Shown: piece after piece, positions 52,657 through 64,000 of the stretch
How the letters are laid out: every line of letters starts with the position of its first letter
Position numbering within the stretch: the stretch's first letter is position 1
Source of the DNA: Dermanyssus gallinae
Lineage: Eukaryota > Arthropoda > Arachnida > Mesostigmata > Dermanyssidae
DNA: 64,000 nucleotides
Direction: 5' to 3'
NCBI GenBank assembly: GCA_003439945.1
Contig: QVRM01006427.1
Location: 496,001-560,000 of the forward strand
The notes under the pieces: generated by a model
Told to the model about the DNA's origin: nothing
Database searches by the model: none
Seen by the model: only the letters and a program-made list of their open reading frames with translations
Position numbers and translations under genes: made by a program

Positions 52657-53465
52657 CAGCTCCGACAACGCCTTGCAGGAAATTGAGTCGAAAATTACTG
52701 CTAAAATATTTTTCGACTTTGTGTTTCTTAATATCGCGTGGCTACAGCCGGTAGCATACCACCGAAGTGTAACACCAGCAGTGAAAAAGCTGCGTTATAA
52801 CAAGCAGTTAATAAAAAAGGCTGGATTTGGGTCTGGTTATACTGTTGTTTGAGCAGACAGGTAGTGCTCCGTAGGTACAACAGCAGATCAGCGGAATTAC
52901 CGTGTGTACATCAAAATGTTTTCGTTCAAATTATCTGCGATTGTGGTCTTTTCAAAAATACCACGTACGGCATTGCGCCTGAAGTCGCGGGACTATATAT
53001 TGTAGATAAATACTTGCTTTTGTTTACCTTCGTTCTAGCAAGAACCTCTCTGGCTAGCTCTGCGTTCTCGATTGAACAATTAAACACAGCATTGCTATGC
53101 CGACTAGCATGGACATAAAGACAGCGACCAGACCTGTCACTTTGCTGACTTCTTGATGTGCCCACACTTTGCAAGTGTTACGTCTAGCGCAAGTAATATT
53201 CCGCAATAAAAAAAAATATTTTGCCTTGTATGTATATATATATATATATAAGTGTGTGTGTTTAATAATCACAATTGCCGTTTTCATTGTTATCGGTTCA
53301 TTTAGTGCCAGTCCATGGCGCCTATAATAGAAACCGTGTTCCTCCTACAAACAATTAATTTATGCGTTCGACGTCCGTGCCACAGGCCTTAAGGCCCATT
53401 GCGAGCGTCGAGACATGTTTTGTACTGAATATATGTTAAATAAATATGTATGTTATATTTTATAT

Positions 53466-53649
53466 TGTAACGTTGTACCCCGCATCTCCACCAAATGTAA
53501 CGTTGTTGTGTTACACTCGTTGCTCGGTCATGCACTAGACCATATGCTACGTGTTGTCATTCTTCGTTCCTGAGTTCCTCGTGCTGCAGTACCTGTCCGG
53601 CTGAGTCTACATCCCCCGAGCAGACCAGCGTAACACAACAACGTTACAA
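53466..53649. mobile_element. Probable solo LTR
   Basis: The 184-bp unit starts TGTAACGTTGT and ends with its exact inverse ACAACGTTACA. ATAT flanks both ends (53,462-53,465 and 53,650-53,653), as expected for a 4-bp target-site duplication. A related stretch lies at 51,430-51,535. No gag, pol or tRNA-priming site is found next to it, so internal recombination has probably left one LTR. Confidence 0.6.
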
Positions 53650-54620
53650 TATTACAAAAATATTACAAAAAAAAAGAATTACAAAATTTCCCTTTAAAAA
53701 ACTCGTTTTGCGTCGCCCGTAATAACCTTCGTACGTTTTGCGATAACGCCATGCAAAGCAACCGCTCGCTAATCTCTCGCCTAATACCCTGACACGGGTA
53801 CCACCATGACATATACATGAACCCAAGCTGTTTTAATATTGAATAATGTGTTTGTAGCTTTTGTGGAGAGTGTGATATTGGACGCGATCATATACTTGTG
53901 TGTACAGAAATTTGCGGAACGTCCTTATCATCCAAAGTTAAATGCATATTGTGAGACCAAAAGGTCGCATTGTGACACCTTGTGAAACTTGAATCAACTG
54001 TCTACCAATTTTATGATGAAATAAATGCTGAATTGAATAATACATTACGTTCTGCGATATACCCTGAAAAACTTAGCCGTAGTACCGACACATATACGGC
54101 ACAGTGTTTCCAAAACAATTGGCACGAACTGGTGGCTACTTGACAACTCAAGATACTTTTTTTGTTTTTCCAAATTTGTGTAATCTACTACTGATCCAAA
54201 CTATGCTCCGTTTCATGATCCGCTAGCGTGTCTAATGCAATCACAGAAATGATGAGCAATGCGAGCGACGCATAGCGGTTTAGTTGCTCAAAGTTAATAG
54301 AACTTGCACAATAATAAATAAATTAACTTCTCGTCTCATTGTAACCCACCGTCTCAGAAGGTATTGCTGCCATGCAAACAATTATTCATGCTAGCACACA
54401 CATCTGCCCTGAGTAGTAAAACGATTATTTCATCTATGAGGTATTTTTCTTCAACGTTGAGGCCATGCTGTCCACTATAGCGATCGTTGCGACGATAAGA
54501 GAAATATCGTAACATACGACGGGGCAAACAAGTAAAGATGAGACAAGATAGATTAGACAACGACATATCGCCACAGGAAGTCGCTTTAAAAAAAACAACG
54601 ATCCTAATATGAATTACGTC
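53650..54620. other. AT-rich spacer
   Basis: No gene is recognised. A 70-codon minus frame at 54,354-54,566 has no domain. Confidence 0.4.
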
Positions 54621-55035
54621 TTACGCGGAAGGGGTAACTTTTATTTTAGTTACTTAAAATGATGTTAAGCAAATTATTGCGAAAAAGATCGCCTAAAGAA
54701 AGCTATCAGTTGCGTTGGAGTCAACGTAGTGTTGTAATTGTAACACGAATTTTACTTTTCTTATATCTACTTACGGCAGTGAACACAATACACTTATTTT
54801 CCTAATATTTATTATATTTATTATTTTCTCGAAACAATAAATATAATAAATATTAGGAAAATAAGTGTAGTGTGTTCACTGCCGTTTGCAGATATAAGAA
54901 ACGTGAAATTCGTGTTACAATTACAACACTACGATGACTCCAACGCAACTTATAGCTTTTTAGGCGACCTTTTTCTCAATATTTTGCTTAACGTCATTTT
55001 AAGTATCTAAAACAAAAGTTACTCCTTCCGCGTAA
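54621..55035. mobile_element. 415-bp near-perfect palindrome (foldback element)
   Basis: Arms of about 200 bp, from TTACGCGGAAGG at the left edge to CCTTCCGCGTAA at the right, are inverted copies with few differences. The loop is about 13 nt near 54,822-54,834 (TTTTCTCGAAAC). An RNA or single strand would form a long hairpin. It may be a MITE. No transposase gene is present. Confidence 0.88.
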
Positions 55036-55088
55036 CACGCGGGCGGTTGCTTATTAATAGGTCCTCGCCTATTCCTAAATTCCCGTTT

Positions 55089-56026
<938 letters not shown>

Positions 56027-56194
56027 CTTTTCGGGCTGAACCTTAGCCAAGATTTAACAGGACTGCTTTTCGGAATGCTTCATACACTGACCCCCATAAA
56101 TACAAATCGGTGCAACGGTGGGGCTCGAACCCGCGCACCTATGTGTCATCTGCGGTCGCGAGGCGCACGCGGAATGCACCACGCCATCGGGATC

Positions 56195-56198
<4 letters not shown>
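56027..56198 (-). mobile_element. tRNA-derived SINE, copy 7
   Basis: A full unit on the minus strand: GTCGATCCCGATGGCGTGG, B-box-like GGGTTCGAGCCCCACC, CGATTTGTATTTATGGG, ending GTTCAGCCCGAAAAG. (TA)n tracts lie at both ends (to 56,021 and from 56,198). Confidence 0.87.
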
Positions 56199-56228
<30 letters not shown>

Positions 56229-57008
56229 TGTGTTTGCGTGAACATTGGTACACAGCCAAATAAGGAATAATTGTAGTGAATCATCCGAGCTATATCCATC
56301 TGTGTGTAGTTTCCTTCAGTCATGCGCTGCCTTGCTCGTTCTTGCGTTGGACCGGTGGGTGTCATACCGTCAGTAATTCTCAGAGTTTCCTCAAACGTGT
56401 GACTGCCGCTTATCAGTTGATGTAGTCACTGTGGCTTGTTGGTTCGTGATTCGGTTGCTGTATGACATAAGTGAAAACGACCACAAAATGCAAAAACCCG
56501 CGCTAACCGTGACCGAATCACTCACATGTGATCGGCTATTTTTATTTGACAGCCACTTGCAGCTGCGGCAGCATCAGCAACAGCAACTGTGCCGTTGCTG
56601 CCCAAGTCCAGTCCAGCACTGTTTACGATGTTGCTAATCACCTTACAGTTTCCTTGTCCCGTTGTTGCCGCCTCGATAGTGAAAGCAGCAGAAACAGCAG
56701 AACTGCTAACGCTCTGATCGCAATGACAGCAACCGCGACAACAAGAAAAACAGCAACAACAACAACAACAACAACGTCAGACACACCCAGTCAAACAGTC
56801 GGCCCAGTTCTGCTCTCCAGCTGTTTGATTGGATGTATTTGCTGTCCTGGCAAACAAATCATAGTCTCTGTGTCGCCAATGCTGGTAGAGTTTCGCGCAG
56901 AGGTGAAATTGAGGCAGTTGCAGTTCCTGTTGTTGCTGTTATTGTTGTTGTTATTGTTGTTGGTGTTGTTGCTGCTGTTGCTGTTGTTGTTGCTGCTTTT
57001 GCTGGTCT
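56199..57008. other. Spacer with CAA and GTT runs
   Basis: A (CAA)n run at about 56,752-56,773 and a GTT-rich run from about 56,930. The 223-codon plus frame 56,528-57,199 is mostly Leu/Val/Cys from these runs and is not supported as a gene. Confidence 0.4.
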
Positions 57009-57009
57009 T

Positions 57010-57133
57010 ACTACTCCGGCTAATGTTTTGCTGCGGTGATTATGGCAATTGTTGTGGAGCTATAATAACTGTTGTTCTCGTTGTTGTTGCTGTTTGTTGC
57101 TGTTGTTCATGTCGATGCTATTGTTGTTGTTGC

Positions 57134-57173
<40 letters not shown>

Positions 57174-57530
57174 GCTGCTGCTCTTTCTACTCAGGCTAAT
57201 GTTTTGCTGCGGTGATTATGGCAATTGTTGTGGAGCTATAATAACTGTTGTTCTCGTTGTTGTTGCTGTTTGTTGCTGTTGTTTATGTCGATGCTATTGT
57301 TGTTGCTGTTGTTGTTGTTGTTGTTGCTGCTGTTGCTCTTTCTACTCCGGCTAATGTTTTGCTGCGGTGATTATGGCAATTGTTGTGGAGCTATATGATA
57401 ACTGTTGTTCTCGTTGTTGTTGCTGTTTGTTGCTGTTGTTGATGTCGATGCTGTTGTTGTTGATGATGTCGATGCTGTTGTTGTTATTGATGTCGATGCG
57501 GTTGCTGTTGTTGTTGTTGTTGCTGTTGTT
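57010..57530. repeat. Tandem repeat of about 150-180 bp, three units
   Basis: Each unit starts CTACTCCGGCTAATGTTTTG, continues CTGCGGTGATTATGGCAATT and ATAACTGTTGTTCTCG, and ends in a GTT/GCT run of differing length. Starts are at about 57,010, 57,187 and 57,340. Confidence 0.88.
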
Positions 57531-58640
57531 AAGGTTGTAAGCTCGCCGCACAGCTGTTTACAAGCACAGCTGTCTGTGCGGCGGTACCGCTGGCAAAATC
57601 GCTGACCACTTGCGTGCGTCATACAGCCAGCAAAAGAGTACGTGAGAGAAGCGACAGCAGCGAGCTGCTGGATGGACGGCCGCAAGTACGCCGGCCAAGC
57701 GCATGAGAGCGTCGACGAAGAAGAAGAAAAAAGAAGAAAAGCGTACAACCTATGCACAACAAGGAAGTCGTCATCATCATTACATCGTCGGAGGTGTCGG
57801 CGGTCCATCCTCTTCGACGCCGGTCGCCGACGCCGGTCGCCGCCGGTCGCTGGTCGTCGCACCACTTTTCCGCGACGAGTTCGACGCGTGACGTCGCTAT
57901 AGACATAGACGCGGGCGGTGGACTGAGGAGTGAGGAGTGAGTGGTCTGTCTAGCTTCCTGCTGCTACTACTTAAATACTAGAATTTGTGTCGACACGGTC
58001 GTCGTTGCTGACGAGAGAGCTGCCCGATGATGATGATGACGACGATGAGATAGATGATCGTGTAGGCATTGCCGACAACGGAGACATCAACCGATGGCAA
58101 CAAGGATACCGGTACAGCGGCGGCAAAGGCGAAGGCGGAGACGCTGATAATCACGCAGGGGCAAACAAGCAAGCAGCAGTGCGGCAAGGAGCAAGGCGGC
58201 GAGGGGAAAAACGTACGGAAAGCAAGCGAAGGATCAAGGGAAGACAGACCGACAGACCGACAGACAGACAAGGCAAGGAAGAGAGGCAGCAAAGGAAAAC
58301 CCACCAACAGGAGCAAAGGTATGCGTTTTGTTACCATCGACGAAGAACACCCACCACACGAAACCTACTAACCAACGGGGGTGGACGGGCGGTGGAAGGG
58401 CGGGTGTTGGCGGCCGAGGCGACGAGATATTATAGATATATCATCACATTGCTGCGATAGAGAAGGAGGTGGCGACACCAACGCCGACGACGAAGAAACG
58501 TCTGAAACAACAACAGCAGCAACAATCACGCCAGTCGCAGAATTGTTGCTGCCGGCAGTCGGCGACAGCCTAGGGTAAAGTCGAGATAAACGAACGAGAA
58601 CAAATCGAAAAAAAAAGCAAGCAAACATAGGAGGAAATTA
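57531..58640. other. GC-rich stretch with overlapping frames
   Basis: Clearly richer in CpG than its surroundings, with overlapping frames on both strands (for example 57,987-58,460 plus with an Asp run, 57,371-57,865 minus). No known domain. It might be an upstream regulatory or 5' untranslated region. That is a guess. Confidence 0.3.
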
Positions 58641-60098
<1,458 letters not shown>

Positions 60099-60167
60099 AT
60101 GGAGTTTCAAGTGAGCGTCCCTGGGAAAGTCATCCTGCACGGAGAGCATTCCGTGGTCTATGGGAAG
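60099..60167 (+). CDS. Mevalonate kinase, coding exon 1
   Basis: Mevalonate kinase makes 5-phosphomevalonate from mevalonate and ATP in the isoprenoid/sterol pathway, in the cytosol or peroxisome. This exon encodes MEFQVSVPGKVILHGEHSVVYGK (23 residues; quoted in two parts: MEFQVSVPGKVILHG and EHSVVYGK). It carries the family's N-terminal PGKVILHGEH signature, which leads into the nucleotide-binding fold. I chose the ATG at 60,099 because the open frame 5' of it contains no other ATG. It ends at AAG|GTATGC, phase 0, and joins exon 2 after a 327-nt intron. Confidence 0.93.
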
Positions 60168-60494
60168 GTATGCCATGTATATATATTATCATCAACATGC
60201 ATATCAGTTTTTTACTGACATGAGTCGTAAGTGAAGTTAATCATCGGACGTGCAAGTTATAATAACAAAACATTTAGTACAGTCTAGATGAATGTCATTC
60301 TGGATTCAGCTTTGATTTATCGACCTCGAAATGCTCAGATTTAACTAAGTTGGTTTTGCCTGCCCTTTTTACAATTCTAAAAGATACGCTACTTATGTAC
60401 ACGTAGGCCCAACTTGTATGCACGCATTTGTATGTTAATAATGGTGAACTATGTTCTAACTCGATGTGGCTGTGTGCGATCTGATGACATGCAG

Positions 60495-60636
60495 GCGGCC
60501 GTGGCAGCTGCGATCAATTTACGAACAGAAGTTCGGGTCGAGCAGTCAACGCTGGTTGTGCTCGACCTGAAAGACTTCGGCCAGAGATTTTCGTGGAGCC
60601 TGGCAGAATTCAATGCCCTCGGTACTCTGGCTCTAG
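60495..60636 (+). CDS. Mevalonate kinase, coding exon 2
   Basis: After the acceptor ACATGCAG the exon reads AAVAAAINLRTEVRVEQS, corresponding to the family's segment after the first strand (ALAVSLNLRT in the human enzyme), then TLVVLDLKDFGQRFSWSLAE. It starts in phase 0 and ends CTAG|GTACGG with one base over. The join to exon 1 keeps the frame. The segment belongs to the GHMP-kinase N-terminal fold. It contains no catalytic residue that I can point to. Confidence 0.9.
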
Positions 60637-61299
60637 GTACGGAAGCAAAGCTACACATCAGCCATCAGTGAAGAAGATTATTACCAGATGCACAAAAAGT
60701 GTTAAGCAAATTCGTTTATGAATCAACGAACAGAATAACAATCGACAGAAATCAATAACAGTAACGACCGGCCTAAGAAATATGTTTATCGCATGCTCTA
60801 GGGGGCTAGTGCGCTGTTCATGGCTGTTACCTACAGCGGTGTTGTCGATTCGATCTCTGTTATTGATCGGATTTTTTAGCGAAGTTGTTGAGCACAAATA
60901 TTAAACCATATCGCTAAGAGTCAGTAACCATGCTGCCATAAGGACGGTTGGAGAAATCTAACATAAAAAGTTGAGACAATGTGCAATTATGCAAGGTATG
61001 CTGTCAAGCGAATAATATATTAATTTATATATATTATATGATAGAATATGGTAGACTATATATATATACACATATATAGGAGTCTCTCATAGACATACAT
61101 AGTGATGTTACAACTTGTACGTTGTTGAAAAGTATTGCGTATCTCGGCGCAGGTCCTGTCACGGTGTACCATATATAAGCGTTTTGATATGGGAAACAGG
61201 CGATAGTACATGGAGACATGATAGGTATAGAAACCTTGTCGCGCTATGCAACTGGTGCTTCTTTTTTTACTTAAGCTGCTTAATCCGACATAATTACAG

Positions 61300-61444
61300 G
61301 CGAAGCCGAAATTACTCAACCATCTGAAGAGATCCTAGCCGCCCTTCGGGCCACGTTTGAGCTCCAGTCGGAGTCAAAGTGTCACGGCAGTCTTTTGACA
61401 TTTCTGTTTCTATATACGGCTATTGCGCACAAGAAGAACAATGG
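61300..61444 (+). CDS. Mevalonate kinase, coding exon 3
   Basis: Acceptor AATTACAG is followed by GEAEITQPSEEILAALRATF, ELQSESKCHGSLLTFLFLYT and AIAHKKNNG. The exon starts in phase 1 and ends ATGG|GTAAGT, a strong donor, two bases into a codon. It fits the variable region before the ATP-binding loop of animal mevalonate kinases. Both neighbouring joins keep the reading frame. The intron before it is 663 nt. Confidence 0.88.
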
Positions 61445-61949
61445 GTAAGTCGTTTTGCTATCGCAGTTTACCTATTTAATCATCTGTATCGCTATTACTT
61501 TATTGCTCAGGACAAAAATGACACAGATATAGGAACGTTTGGTATACGTGTAAAAATGCAAATTAATTTCCAGTTCCAGCACGTTATAGATCATTATGTA
61601 AGTATTCCAACAAGCAATTAATGGCTGGCAGTATAGTCTTGTAGAATATTGGACTGCTGGAATTGATTATATAACGAGACTCTAGAACTGTTCGCATTTA
61701 AATGAAATGTAAGCATATTTCATTTTATAAGTGGCTTATAACATAGTTTAGTAAGACAAAGTAATGCTTAATATACGCTGTGAATGACAGTATTATTATA
61801 AAATGTTGAACGATCGATATCTGTTCCCCTTGGCACAATTTTTCACGCTAGCCGGCCAACCTGTTGAAGTACTTGCGTATATTCTAGAAATAATGAAAAG
61901 TGAGATACGTAATATGATATACGATATGTTATTGAATTGCTGGTATGTA

Positions 61950-62330
61950 CGTTATTTATATAACTTTGTTATGTTAGCACCCTGGAGTGAGCAATTGTGT
62001 CTGCGTGAACGTGTGGTAACGGGTTCTATCACCCAGGATTAGTTCAGTTCAACAATGTGGTCCGAACAGATGCTGCATTTCCTCGTTGAATGTCAAGCGC
62101 TTAGATGACGCAATTCTGATGCTCTCAAGTTCCCGTCGAAAAACTAAGGCTTCTACCCACGCGCTGAATTAGCTTGAGTGTAAGAGACCCTGGTTTTTCC
62201 ATTGTCTCCAAAGCCAACGGACAAAACTGGTGCCGACAACCAACGCTAGAGTATTTTCTGCATTTGTTAGCCTCTGCTAACTTGGAACCTGCACCTACCA
62301 TCAAATGAGCTAATGAGTGGCATAAACGAT
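61950..62330 (+). repeat. Dispersed repeat, copy 2, in MVK intron 3
   Basis: Aligns in order with 15,390-15,790 (for example TGTTAGCACCCTGGAGTGAG, CGAACAGATGCTGCATTTCC, TTTTCTGCATTTGTTAGCCT). It has small deletions relative to copy 1. It lies in the sense orientation of the gene. Confidence 0.75.
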
Positions 62331-62409
62331 TGAAATAATTATGCCCATTTTAAAAGGCCGGCTAGTTTGATAAGGTGGCAGTGGTTTGAATGAAAAGCGA
62401 CAGAAGTAC

Positions 62410-63241
<832 letters not shown>

Positions 63242-63392
63242 TTGCTATATTCCGGCAGAGCTCGTTGTGTCGTCAAGTTTACCTATCGGTGCTGGTCTCG
63301 GCTCGTCAGCCGCGTACTCTGTAGCGCTGTGCGCCGCTCTTCTCCGTCTTTTCAAGGCGGTGCCCACCAGCGAGGGGAGTCCCTCAGAAGAG
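63242..63392 (+). CDS. Mevalonate kinase, coding exon 4
   Basis: Acceptor ATCCTGCAG is followed by GCYIPAELVVSSSLPIGAGL and GSSAAYSVALCAALLRLFKA, then VPTSEGSPSEE. PIGAGLGSSAAYS is the GHMP-kinase phosphate-binding loop, which holds ATP phosphates and is the strongest evidence for the gene. The exon ends GAG|GTAGGT in phase 0. Exons 1 to 4 together give 169 codons, about 40 per cent of the usual protein of nearly 400 residues. The rest, including the sequence after motif 2 and the C-terminal GHMP motif, is beyond the window. Confidence 0.93.
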
Positions 63393-63633
63393 GTAGGTTT
63401 GGCAAAGACGTTTTTGGAACATGTTTATTTATTCTCTTTCTCTCTTGCTATCTATTTATCTCTCTACATATCACTTCACTTTGTTCTCGTGCTTTGCTGG
63501 GCTTTTGTTTTTTCACAAGAAAGTGGGCAATTACCTCTGTAACGGTTAGAATCAAGGAAGGCCGGGCTGCTTGGGGTTTGCAACAAACATTAGGTTGGTG
63601 TTGCCTCGAAAGTAGACGCTTGAGTCAACGTTG

Positions 63634-63673
<40 letters not shown>

Positions 63674-64000
63674 AAGTGCGTACACATATATACACGTCCA
63701 TGCACTCATAACAATGCTTGAGATAAAAATCGTTGTCAAAAATGTTGACAATTCGTTGGACGCTTGCCTGAAGACCTCACGCTCAACAATCCTTCAGCTT
63801 ACGGTTCACAGTGCGCTGAGCCGAAAAACAACGTCCGTATTGGATTGCTTCGTCACGGACATAATCTTGCAAATTGCGTCAATGATAAAACGATTACGTT
63901 CGCTCCATTGTCGCCCACGCAAGCTCGATGTTTTGTTTGCTTAGTTGTCATAGCTGCAAAGTAATATATGCGCATTTCGAATTTATCTAGACGCTCTCCT
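63393..64000. other. Start of MVK intron 4
   Basis: A (TA)n tract lies at 63,636-63,671. No sequence resembling the next mevalonate kinase segment is seen before the window ends, so the gene continues beyond it. Confidence 0.55.

Noticed and set aside
56528..57199. 223-codon plus frame rich in Cys and Leu
   Set aside because: The composition results from GTT/TGC trinucleotide runs and a tandem repeat.
57987..58460. 157-codon frame with an Asp run
   Set aside because: It has charged low-complexity composition, no domain, and competing frames on the other strand.

Overview
The window is eukaryotic, and the evidence points to an invertebrate animal. It has spliced genes with GT-AG introns, spliceosomal U2 snRNA genes, a tRNA-derived SINE, DD34D mariner transposons, several non-LTR retrotransposon families and about forty (TA)n microsatellites. 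The retrotransposon protein motifs remind me of elements seen in ticks, mites and other arthropods. That is only a recollection, so the lineage call (arthropod, perhaps chelicerate) is weak. Host coding density is very low.

Layout. 1-5 kb: a SINE and a decayed apurinic-endonuclease (APE) LINE. 5-11 kb: repeat-rich spacer with one SINE. 11.2-13.2 kb (minus) and 17.2-19.8 kb (plus): two decayed copies of one LINE family, which carries an N-terminal zinc finger (second copy only), an RT with an LDD-type catalytic box, a zinc knuckle and a C-terminal RPD...WD endonuclease-like motif. 23.4-26 kb: a mariner fossil followed by two adjacent long foldback elements. 26.2-28.5 kb: a diverged local segmental duplication. 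28.5-38 kb: microsatellites, a (CAA)n array of about 80 units, a 31-bp minisatellite, SINEs and an RT fragment. 38.3-39.6 kb: a nearly intact mariner inside a (TA)n tract. 41-43.4 kb: a LINE fossil carrying a nested SINE, next to a decayed SGNH-like ORF. 46.7-52.7 kb: four 188-nt U2 snRNA genes and one U2 pseudogene, all on the minus strand, in partly duplicated units. 53.5 kb: a probable solo LTR. 54.6-55.0 kb: a 415-bp near-perfect palindrome. 56.5-59.8 kb: trinucleotide-rich, partly GC-rich DNA. 60.1-63.4 kb: the first four coding exons of mevalonate kinase, whose remainder lies beyond the window.

Only the U2 genes and mevalonate kinase are confident host genes. U2 pairs with the intron branch point in the spliceosome. 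Mevalonate kinase phosphorylates mevalonate in isoprenoid synthesis. There is no sign that the two are functionally linked. No prokaryotic-type system (operon, CRISPR, defence island) is present. The most unusual structures are the U2 array, with its conserved flanks and an embedded duplicated exon-like segment, the three long foldbacks, and the paired endonuclease-tailed LINEs.
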